Source: Tenrec ecaudatus
Taxonomy: Eukaryota; Chordata; Mammalia; Afrosoricida; Tenrecidae
Assembly: GCF_050624435.1 (NCBI RefSeq)
Contig: NC_134543.1
Location: forward strand, 125,827,475-125,891,474
Length of the DNA stretch: 64,000 nt
Direction: 5' to 3'
Part shown: piece by piece, positions 25,401-32,600 of the stretch
Layout: each line of letters opens with the position of its first letter
How positions within the stretch are numbered: the first letter of the stretch is position 1
Notes under the pieces: generated by a model
Database searches by the model: none
What the model was told of the DNA's origin: nothing
What the model saw: the letters and a program-made list of their open reading frames with translations, nothing else
Position numbers and translations under genes: made by a program

Positions 25401-27156
25401 TACAGAATCCAGATCAGATAAATTCCTCAGGAACAGAAATGGGAGCAGCAAGACAACAGGGTGGGGAGAAGGGATGAACAGAAACTGTGAGGGAAGGCAG
25501 ACAGTGGTCGGTGTAAGATATGGAAATAATAATAATTTATAATTTATCAAGGGATCACGAGGGGGGAGAAGAAGGGAAGGGAAAAAAGAGGAGCTCATAC
25601 CAAGGGGTCAAAGAGTAAATGTTTAGAAAATAATGGTAACATATGTACAAATATTCTTGATACAACTGATGTATGGATTGTTAGAAGCTGTGAAACCCCC
25701 AATAAAAATTTTTAAAAGGAAAAGAAGAATATTGGATCTGATGCTCAGAGATTCCTGCTGCTCACCACGAGTCCCAAAGCTCAGTCTTGAAAGCCTGCGG
25801 AGCACAGTTCTAGTGTGTGCAGCACATGGGGGCACCTAGAGTGGAAAGACACTAGGCTGGTTTGGTTTGTGGCTACGTAAGTCCTGCCGCTATCCAGAGG
25901 GAGCCCTGGTGGTATAGCGGCCTAACCGCTAGGCTGCTAACCACAAGGTCATCGAACCCAACAGAGATTCCACAGGAGAAAGATAAGGCTATCTATTCTC
26001 CTAACGATTTAGTCTAAGAAACCCCAAAGGGGCAGTTCTACCCTGTTCTATACGGTAACTGAGCTAACTGGTGCCACAGGTCTTCCCCATCCCCCATTTT
26101 CTTCTATAACCCTTACCTGAATTATATTTGTATTCTTATGGTTCAGATCTTTTATCTGAGGACAGCAGGAATTTCTGAACATTAGATCCAATCGTTCCAG
26201 TTTACAAAAACACATCATTCCAAAAAAGGAGTCACCTGGCAACTGAGGCGTGATGGCAAGTGCACCACGTTTGGAATCAGAAAACGTGTTTTCCCTTTTA
26301 GCTCTGATCCTTACAGGCAACAGGACCTCCACTATGTTTAAGCAGTCTACGGCTGAGTTTCCATACATGTGAATGGAATTAAAAGATGATGGGATTTTCC
26401 CAGGAACTTTAAAAATGCATTCTCTCGTTTGTGGGTGCAGTAAGTACTCCTAAGTTTTAGGGCTGTGATAATGGAACTGTAAGTGTGAAGCCTTATTAAG
26501 AGAAGCGTAGTTCATCTTTTCTTTCTGGGACCTCTGCCTATTGACTTTGCCACAGAAGAGTGACTGACCTTGGGCCAGTCCCCAACTCGGGTGACACCTA
26601 CCAATGACTGGAGAAGTGCGTGCCCAAGGACCTGGGATAAGCAAGGAGGCTCAAGTAGTGCAATCAGGTAGTGGGGCATCGTTTTGTTTCCTAACCAAGC
26701 ACCCAAAACTACTGTTCCACCCTGGAGTCTTGGGGCAGTCACTAGGGCGTGGGGTGAATAAGGAGAATAAAGAGTTTAAGATCTCTAGAGTCTAGAGTAA
26801 GCGTGCCCCACGTGTAGAAAAAGCAGAAGCCTCCCATCTCCTCCAGTGACTTAGGATCCTTGAAAAAAACAAAACAAAAACATGCTTCCCATTCTCCCGA
26901 GGAAATCCGGCAAAAAAAAACAAAAGACACAGCAAAATGGGTCTCTCCTCCACACCCTCAGGCCTTTATCTGTCACTCCTTCCAACCTACCACCCCCACG
27001 TTTAACGCCAAACGCCACTCCAGGTAAATTACCATAAACCTCTAGCGCTTTCTCTTCCATGATCCGGGGCTGCCGGGCAGCTCCCTGCTCAGAGGGGCCC
27101 GAGAGCCACAGCACTCTGCTCAGCGTCCAGGAAAGCAGCCCGGACAACCGCTCCAT
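10383..27156 (-). CDS. CIAO2A: CIAO2A (FAM96A), cytosolic iron-sulfur assembly component 2A; complete, 5 exons
   Basis: Spliced CDS, in gene order: 27156-27033, 19182-19018, 17680-17631, 12491-12446, 10480-10383. These total 483 nt, 160 residues plus TAA, the same length as the human protein. All four introns are GT-AG and the reading phase closes at each junction. The product is an MIP18/DUF59-family protein. The family's conserved reactive cysteine is Cys90, in TVPHCSL, and the C-terminus reads [10 protein letters not shown]. Family knowledge: CIAO2A partners CIAO1 in late cytosolic Fe-S protein assembly and favours maturation of IRP1/ACO1. The first 20 residues are hydrophobic, as in orthologues. 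The start at 27156 has a strong Kozak context (A at -3, G at +4); the upstream in-frame extension has no ATG. The gene lies head to head with SNX1. Its introns are full of transposons, but no exon is damaged. Confidence 0.96.
11617..12310 (-). mobile_element. Mariner transposon, 5'-eroded, with the same internal deletion
   Basis: A minus-strand relative of the 32-kb copy. The 3' terminal repeat with GGTACCC is at about 11620. The N-terminal transposase piece ([15 protein letters not shown]...) runs straight into the later catalytic region at about 12110, the same junction. The 5' terminus is not recognisable. CIAO2A intron 4. Confidence 0.8.
12446..12491 (-). CDS. CIAO2A: CIAO2A exon 4
   Basis: A 46-nt exon encoding [15 protein letters not shown] (residues 114-128) and the first base of Ile129. 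Acceptor TTTCTCTAG, donor ACA|GTAAGT. Confidence 0.94.
12703..12860 (+). repeat. AfroSINE, diverged
   Basis: CTGGTGGTTTGAAGCAACC in the middle and GTTGCTATGAGTCAGACTG at the end; the head is poor. Confidence 0.5.
13069..13567 (+). mobile_element. Solo LTR, ERVL/MaLR-like
   Basis: 499 bp bounded by TGTGGTAG...TTAACACA (TG...CA) with a perfect 5-bp duplication CACAT on both sides. Same family as the LTRs in SNX1 introns 3-4. CIAO2A intron 3. Confidence 0.75.
13818..14457 (+). mobile_element. LINE-1-type insertion carrying a nested AfroSINE
   Basis: Flanked by ATGGGCAGAGGA (13806-13817 and 14458-14469). The 3' part (14297-14457) ends GGCCAATAAAATTA. An AfroSINE occupies 14085-14296. Confidence 0.6.
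14085..14296 (+). repeat. AfroSINE
   Basis: Full-length copy from GAGGAATCCTGGTTGCCTAG to AAGTCCGAATTAACTTGACA, nested in a LINE-type insertion. Confidence 0.75.
14783..14976 (-). repeat. AfroSINE
   Basis: Inserted in L1; CTGCTTGGT occurs on both sides as a probable target duplication. It ends with GTGCCACTACGGCTCC. Confidence 0.75.
16052..16278 (-). repeat. AfroSINE with internal (TC)n
   Basis: Full-length copy with a CT-rich microsatellite at about 16167-16195 expanded inside its middle. Confidence 0.7.
17180..17335 (+). mobile_element. LINE-1-type 3' end, diverged
   Basis: Terminal GTAAATTATATATCAATAAAAC with a degraded body. About 155 bp. Confidence 0.45.
17398..17560 (-). repeat. AfroSINE
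   Basis: GAGCCTACAGGACAGCACAG and TGCCCCTGTGGGTGTCCAAG mark it; the tRNA-like head is partly lost. It lies 70 bp past the CIAO2A exon 3 donor. Confidence 0.65.
17631..17680 (-). CDS. CIAO2A: CIAO2A exon 3
   Basis: A 50-nt exon encoding (G)[16 protein letters not shown], residues 97-113. Acceptor TTCCCAG, donor AAG|GTAAGG. It ends on a codon boundary. Confidence 0.94.
17937..18135 (+). repeat. AfroSINE with internal duplication
   Basis: Head TGGAGCCCTGGTGGTG is clear. Inside, CTGTCTGTCCTGTAACTGTT occurs twice in tandem. Confidence 0.65.
18365..18512 (+). repeat. MIR SINE
   Basis: The MIR core is readable: GGAGTCCTGGGCCTGAGCCT, then GAGCAAGTCACTTCAACCCT and TTCCTCATCTGGAAGA. Confidence 0.7.
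18548..18745 (-). repeat. AfroSINE
   Basis: Well preserved: GTGATTCCGACTCACAGCAA ... ACTGGTGACCTTGTGATTAG. Confidence 0.75.
18808..18975 (-). repeat. AfroSINE next to CIAO2A exon 2
   Basis: GATTCTGACCCACAGTAACC to GGTCTTGTGGTTAGCAGCTC, ending about 40 bp from the exon 2 donor. Confidence 0.65.
19018..19182 (-). CDS. CIAO2A: CIAO2A exon 2
   Basis: Encodes [20 protein letters not shown] through [12 protein letters not shown] (residues 42-97), the core of the DUF59 fold with Cys90. Acceptor TTTCAG, donor ATTG|GTGAGC. Two AfroSINEs sit just past the donor, the nearer about 40 bp away. Confidence 0.96.
19436..19600 (+). mobile_element. RTE1 3' fragment
   Basis: Contains the TCTCTTGGAAGAAGTAGAGC and AAGGACATCATGCTTGGTGA stretches typical of the RTE1 3' region. 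It is followed directly by an AfroSINE-like tail. Confidence 0.65.
19601..19735 (+). repeat. AfroSINE tail
   Basis: TGTCCTACAGGGCAGCTGTG then AGTCGGAGTGGAGTCAGTGG; the head is missing and it abuts RTE1 sequence. Confidence 0.5.
20385..20955 (+). mobile_element. Afrotheria-type L1 3' UTR
   Basis: Contains ACATCATCTTGCCTGAGAGC, CTGGTCCTCAGCTACCACTG and a tail ending in TGAACTTTCATGTAAAATAC, a layout I know from elephant L1 3' ends. CIAO2A intron 1. Confidence 0.6.
21102..21295 (-). mobile_element. SPIN-type hAT transposon, non-autonomous
   Basis: About 194 bp with the same ends and interior as the other two copies, in reverse orientation. The outer bases are mutated (CGGTGG, CACTA). The flanking duplication is eroded, about 6 of 8. 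CIAO2A intron 1. Confidence 0.85.
22050..23706 (+). mobile_element. LINE-1-type retroposon with inverted 5' half (twin priming)
   Basis: The left part (22050-22740) is the family's upstream region in minus orientation; the right part (about 23000-23706) is its 3' region in plus orientation, ending GAGCTCCCAATAAAATGATT. A 20-bp duplication (22030-22049 and 23707-23726, one mismatch) flanks the whole, so it is one insertion. CIAO2A intron 1. Confidence 0.78.
24262..24442 (-). repeat. AfroSINE
   Basis: GAAACCCAAACCTGTTCCCA at its 3' tail, CTGTGCCACCAAGGCTCC at its head. Confidence 0.55.
24590..24795 (+). repeat. AfroSINE
   Basis: Full length, GGGAGTCCTGGTGGCACAGT through GGGTCGATATGAATCAGAAC. 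Confidence 0.78.
25012..25142 (+). repeat. AfroSINE, 3'-truncated
   Basis: GGTTAAGCACTGGATTGCTA identifies the head; sequence stops at the LINE-type insertion. Confidence 0.55.
25154..25724 (+). mobile_element. LINE-1-type 3' end with 11-bp target duplication
   Basis: Flanked by AAGAATATTGG (25143-25153 and 25725-25735). It ends CCCCCAATAAAAATTTTTAA. Inserted just past an AfroSINE in CIAO2A intron 1. Confidence 0.7.
25901..26075 (+). repeat. AfroSINE
   Basis: GGGAGCCCTGGTGGTATAGC through GGGGCAGTTCTACCCTGTTC. Confidence 0.75.
27033..27156 (-). CDS. CIAO2A: CIAO2A exon 1 coding part
   Basis: Encodes residues 1-41 ([10 protein letters not shown]... to ALEVY) plus the first base of Asp42. The donor reads TATG|GTAATT. 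The hydrophobic N-terminus is followed by MEEKALEVY, which is near-invariant in mammals. Confidence 0.95.
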
Positions 27157-27332
27157 TCTCACGCTCCGCCATTCCTGACGACTGTCCCACCCGAGCCACC
27201 GTCCCTCAGCAGTCGGCCTGGGAATGTTCAAACTTCCTGGTCGACCAGAGCGGCCGCCAAGGTCCAGAGGACTAAAAAATAGGCGGGACCGGACGTCGTA
27301 GCGCAGAGGACCTAGGGAAGAGTGCCGCCAGA

Positions 27333-27352
27333 ACTACGAGCCCCAGCATGCA
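27333..27352 (+). promoter_or_regulatory. ZNF143/SBS-type motif, plus strand
   Basis: Reads ACTACGAGCCCCAGCATGCA, close to the known ACTACAnnTCCCAGmATGC promoter motif bound by ZNF143/THAP11. It lies about 180 bp upstream of the CIAO2A start codon. Confidence 0.65.
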
Positions 27353-27469
27353 GTGCGCACTTCCGGCCTGGCCAGGGCGGGGGGGGGGGTGCGGGGGGGA
27401 ATGCTCGCGGCTTGTGAAGCGCATTGCGTACTGGGATGTGTGGGTCCTTGTCTTCGGAGGCGCTAAAAC

Positions 27470-27489
27470 TGTATTCTGGGGTTTGTAGT
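27470..27489 (-). promoter_or_regulatory. ZNF143/SBS-type motif, minus strand
   Basis: The minus strand reads ACTACAAACCCCAGAATACA. It faces the first motif, 118 bp away, in a typical arrangement for CpG promoters. Confidence 0.6.
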
Positions 27490-27740
27490 TTCCGCTGGGG
27501 CTGGGGGGCGGTGTAACGGCCAGTCACGCACCACTGATTGTCGCTTTCAGCGCTTGACATAGGCTCAAGATGAATCCTGAAGAGGTAGGAGAAAAGATGA
27601 TTTTGGTTTCGAGTGTTGGAGAAACATGTGCACACTGTGCAGAGACTTATTTTTCCGGGGAAGCCGCTTCGAGCCAAAAATCACTCTAACTTCCTGGTCG
27701 CGCCGGAAGTGAGTTTCCGTTGCTGGGAAACTGGAACTCT

Positions 27741-28841
27741 GGAGCCCAGCCAAGTAGGGTAGGCGTTGTTGGAGGAGGACTGCAAGGTTTTCCCGTCTCC
27801 TAGGGCCAAAGGACAGGTACCGTACCACTGCAGGCTGAGTATTTCTGCCAAGGGCCTTCAAAGACTACTTAGAAGGGTGAACGTTCCCCTGAGAGATTTA
27901 CCAGAAGAAAAACAATGCCCCCACCGCTCTGCTGGCCATGCCTTGACGGGTGCCAGCAAACCCGGAGAGCGGCTTCAGGAGTGTTGTCCTTCCATTTAGC
28001 TTTCCTTTCAATTGTCATGGACTGGGTACTTACTTTGCCAGAAACAACAGGTACAAAGTAAATAAAGCAGCCACCACCCTGCATAGACTCCCCGATGTTT
28101 AGGAATTTGCAGTTGGAAACAAACGGAATCATTTTGTCAAGCTTCACCTCATGTCTTTTTGAGAAGAAAGTATTATCTTGCAGAATTATTCCATGATTAC
28201 AGATGTCATTTATCTTTAAACTCCAGTCTTACTTGTTTAGCTGCTTTAGACGTTAGTCCCACCAGGCAATCGTGAATAGTGCAGGTGCCAGAAATTTCTT
28301 TCATAGATTAATAACTCCCCCACAATTGAGAGGAGCTTCCGAACTCCAAAGCAAATTTAGGACGCTTAGGTTTCCCATCTTCAGTGAACTTTCCAGACTT
28401 GTACAAACTGAAGTGATGATCTTTCACTGTGCTCTCAAAACACATCAGTATCGAACATGTTGAGTTGTTTACATGTGTGCTAAGTAAATGAATTGCTAAT
28501 TGTAATTAAATTAAGTGCTAATTGCAAATGTCTAATGGTCAAGTTTATTTCCCAAGCGCACAGCATGGTGCCAGGCACACAATCAAGGCTCCATATCTAT
28601 TCCTTGAATGCATTAGCGGAATGTTGTCGAAAGAATAAATGTCAAGGCTTTCTGCAGTCTATTTCAGAGACCTCAAGTATGATTTGCTCTGAAAGCATTG
28701 TGTTGTGGAGTAGGTGGCCTGTCTAGGTGTGCAAACTTTTTGGGCCACAGGCTCCTTGATCCAAATGAAGTCTCCCTAAGAAGCCAAAGCTATGGGTAAC
28801 TCAAAGAGCCCAGGAACTTCAGCAGCCCTCGGCTTCCCTCT
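27741..28841. other. Interval between the two CpG blocks
   Basis: Ordinary unique-looking DNA with no splice-bounded frame. It could hold a divergent noncoding transcript, but no direct sign was found. Confidence 0.4.
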
Positions 28842-28988
28842 TTTTTTTTTAAATCGTTTTATTAGGAGCTCATACAACTCTTATCACAATCCGTGCATAC
28901 ATCAGTTGTGTCAAGCACATTTGTATAATCACTGCCCTCATCATTCTTAAAACATCCGCTCTCCACCCCAGCCCCTGGCATCTGCCAC
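28842..28988 (-). mobile_element. LINE-1-type 3' stub beside the SNX1 CpG island
   Basis: Poly-T then AAATCGTTTTATTAGGAGCT and about 120 bp of the family's 3' end; strongly truncated. It ends where the CpG-rich SNX1 promoter begins. No clear target duplication. Confidence 0.65.
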
Positions 28989-28989
28989 G

Positions 28990-29600
28990 TTAAGACCGCA
29001 GCGTTCTGGTTCCGCGCTCGGATTTGCGGGACGGGAGCCCACGTCCGCGGCTCCGCCCCCGGGGAGCGGACAGCCCAGCGCGCTGGTCCCGTGGGGTCCG
29101 GAGGGGGGGGGCGCTCTCACTCCTCCCCGCGCGGGAGCGTTTGCGCGCGGCGCTGGCGCTCGATAAAGTTGTTGTTGCGGCTTCCGCCGCGGGTGCAGGA
29201 AGATGGCGTCCGGCGGCGGTGGCGGCTGTAGCGCTTCGGAGAGACTCCCCCCGCCCTTTCCCTGCCTGGAACCGGAGTCCGAGGGGGCGGCTGGCGGGTC
29301 AGAACCTGAGGCTGGGGACAGCGACACTGAGGGGGAGGATATTTTCACCGGCGCCGCGGCGACCGTGAGTGGGCCGACTTTGGGGTGGGCGGGCGCCCCC
29401 AAAGGGAGGAGAGGCCAGGTGAGGCGGGCCAGAAGGCTGGGCAGTGGGCCCGTGGAGGCGGCCTTGGGGGCCCACGGACGCCGGCAGGCCGGTCTGGACC
29501 TGGAATTCCAGGGCAGGCCTCCCCAGCCGAGGGCGGGCGGCCGGGGTTGAGGGGTACGACGGTCTCTTCGTCGGGGTCCCCGACTGCGAGCAGCCGCCGG
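28990..29600 (+). promoter_or_regulatory. SNX1 CpG-island promoter and 5' UTR
   Basis: Very GC- and CpG-rich sequence around SNX1 exon 1, with a GC box (CTCCGCCCCCGGG near 29051) about 150 bp before the start codon and no TATA box. The left edge is set by a 5'-truncated LINE remnant. The transcription start cannot be fixed from sequence. Confidence 0.65.
29203..29364 (+). CDS. SNX1: SNX1 exon 1 coding part
   Basis: 54 codons, [15 protein letters not shown]... to DIFTGAAAT. It has one Gly more in the leading run than the human protein as I recall it. Donor ACC|GTGAGT, phase 0. Confidence 0.96.
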
Positions 29601-32600
29601 ACGTTATTTGGTCTCGCTGAGTGGCTGCCTCACGAATCCCCGGGCTCTCCGCTGACCATTTCCCAGCCAGGCTGCTTTAACGGGGAATGTGGAGGGCAGA
29701 CTTTCTTTTCCCACGCTTCACTGCTCCTGGGGTGCACAGTGGCACCTGGAGTGGCCCGCCCACCGGTCCTCTCATTAGCCAGCACCTGCAGTCCTTCCTG
29801 GAGGTTCGCTAACAGGACTTCGCGGATCGCTAGGTCCATCCAGGCTGCTTAAGAGGAGGCCCTGCCAGATCGGCCAAGAAGGCGTTGTCCTGTGTAAAGG
29901 GATGGCTCCTGCAGTGTCAGAGGGCCTCGAGGAAGTCTGTTCCGTTCGAAGAGGAAACGATGTTGCCCTAGTCGTGTCCAGATTTCTGAGAAGAGTTGCA
30001 GTAGTCAGTAAATCGGGAGTCCGTTCTGAAGCCAGTGGCATCTTCTTGGCCTGTTTTCTCAGTATACCGAATAATTTCACCAGAGAGGATGGTTCAGGCT
30101 AAGTTGTAATGCTGGATCTGTGGATTTAATATTTCTCTTTATAGTAACCAGTCAGTGGGTGGATGATTAAATAAAACCTCGTTAAATGCTTTATGCAGCC
30201 TGTATCTGAAAAGAAAAATCATTTCTTGGGAAACTCTAGTTTATGCTTATTGGATTTATGTCAGAAAAGGATTACTTTTCTTGGAAATATCTTGCTAACG
30301 CCTCCAGTGGCAGTAGTTAGAATTTTGACGGCACTGTATTCCGGAATTGAGGCCATAATCCTAGCTCATAAAGTGCTTGCTGGAGGCAGGACCAATTCAA
30401 TCCAGTATTAAGTCTGTTATTCTGAGAAGTAAGGTAACTGGCCACTAATTTAGATTCCATGTACTAGGCATTCTGTATCCTATTTAAAACATCGTTAGTC
30501 TATACCTTTGCTAATTATCCCATAAACCATGGAGAGCATCTTTTGTTGTTAGCTGCCTGGAATGTTCAGATGATAGAAATTCTGGCACTGAAAGGGATTG
30601 ACTTCATAGGCAACTGTTAACTTCTTATCCAAAAGGACTTTAGATTTATGTGAAGAAATTCAAAAGAGTGAAATTTTATTGTAACCAGTTCATTCTAGTT
30701 TGACCTCCTGCTGAGTACGTCCATATCCACCCCAGTTACAGGTATATGGAGCTTCCGGCAACTTCTGGCCATGTGTCTGACTGCATATATGTTTCCAGAC
30801 CCATAAAATGTGTTTTCTTCTTACAATCCCCCCCTTTAAAAAAAATCGAAAGCAGTTCTCCTTTTGTGTGCTGTTTTCTCCTTAAGGGTTTTAAAGACCT
30901 GAGAACTAAACTCTTACAAGCACTGGATGGCAGATGGGATACAGAGAGGGGAGACAGTGGACAGGACTCTGGCTGTGGGTTCTCATTCTTTGTCCAGACA
31001 GTGGGCAGGGCAACTGAGTGGGCAGGCCAGTGGGACTGAGTGGGCTCTCTTTCTGCCTTGCACTCTTATGGATACCTAAGTGTTTCTTGTAATGTGTAAA
31101 AGATCTGGTTAAAATGTAAATTCTGACTCAGTGTATCTGGGGTGGAAATGCAGCAGGGGCTGAACTGGAATGAATCAGTTTGAAGCTCTGCTTTTCAGAG
31201 GCATAAATATCTTTCTGTTGTAAGACTGTAAATATCCTTTGCCTAATACCAGCTAGTTAGGAGCCTGAACCCCATGGTCAGCACCTGGAAGCCATCAGCA
31301 ACTCTGTAAACAGTTACAGTCTTGGAAACCTGAAGGGGGTCACTATGAGTCAGCATTGACTCATTGGTAGTGAGTTTGTTTTTGAAATACCCAGCTAAGA
31401 GAGCCAAGGAGGTCAGAATGACATTCTGTGTTCTACCACAGAAAGCATACTTTTATTAGGTTTTGATCCATGAAAATAGAGTTTCTGAGGAAACTGAACC
31501 ATTTATTGTAGTTGTCTGCCTTGATGTTTATCTTCAGGAAGTCCGAACTCTAAGAGTCCTCACTAGTTAAGCTGTGAGTGCCTGTTAAATACAATCATGT
31601 TCTAATAAGTGCTTCTGTTGTGAACCAGAGAAAATAGGGGATTGTGGTACTTCTGATTGTAAGGAGTAACACTGAAGAAAGTCTACCTACATTTAAATCA
31701 ATCCTGGCTCTCCCACTTGCTAATTTAACCTCAGGCAAAGTGACTTTATACCTGGAAAATGTAAATAATATTTACTTCCACCCTTATGAAGACTAAAGTA
31801 AGACACCTGTAAAAAGCGCTTAGACACATGCCTGGCACATAATAAACATTTGAAGAGTACATGTTACTTGAGGGCATGCACTGTATTGCTGATGAGAATT
31901 TTGTCAAGCTCTAAAACACTGCAAAATCAAGTAATGGATTAGAAAAAGTTAAATTAACCCTATACGTGGTTAGTGTTGCTTTCAAAGTGAAAAGTTAACA
32001 TTGGTTTGCTAAAATCCATCAAAATATGAGGGGCAATCCTTCCCTCCCCCCCCCCAAAAAAAAACAACAGGAAAAGCTCCAGTGGACGGAGCTCTGGAAG
32101 CACACATTTCCCCCGGCTAGGTGAGCATCAAGCAACTCGCTCCGAGTTAGTGCACCAGTGATATCGCTGGGAAGGTTCTCACTGGTCACAGTGAGTTTTT
32201 CCATAAAAGCAGTTTCTCTCAAACCTCGTGTTTTGCGATGGCCGATTTAAAAGAACAATGTATGGCTGAGAAATTTCGTTTCCTGCTCAGGAAAAATATT
32301 GCGGAAACTGTTGTGATATTGAATGCACCTTACAAGAACAGTGCTATGGGAAAAACTCAAGTGTACAGGTAGTTTTCTCATTCAAAAAAGGTGAAATGTC
32401 AATTGAGGACAAACTTGTTCAGGATATCTGTCAACTTCCCAAATGGGCGAAAATTTCAACGTGTAGTGCGTTTGGAGTTTGTTTCACCTGGTCAGACTAT
32501 TAATCAAGCTTTCTATTTAGAAGTTCTAGAAAGATAGCATAACAGTGTGCAACAAAAAACGACCTGATTTGTGGCAGACGGGAAACTGGTTTTGCCACCA

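Larger units (their letters stand above)
27040..27740. promoter_or_regulatory. CIAO2A CpG-rich promoter block with ZNF143-type and ETS sites
   Basis: CpG-rich DNA spans CIAO2A exon 1 and continues upstream. It contains a NotI-type GCGGCCGC at about 27251, a CRE-like GACGTC near 27293, and two ETS cores: ACTTCCGG at 27359-27366 and CCGGAAGT at 27703-27710. Two ZNF143-type motifs lie between them and are listed separately. There is no TATA box at a useful distance, as expected for a housekeeping gene. Confidence 0.7.

Noticed and set aside
26851-27231. Longer CIAO2A N-terminus starting upstream of 27156
   Set aside because: The extension has no ATG (it opens at TTG), and human starts at the residue matching Met1 here.
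27570-27586. ATGAATCCTGAAGAG followed by GTAGGA, a possible tiny coding exon upstream of SNX1
   Set aside because: Five codons and a donor-like hexamer are too little; no partner exon or homology.
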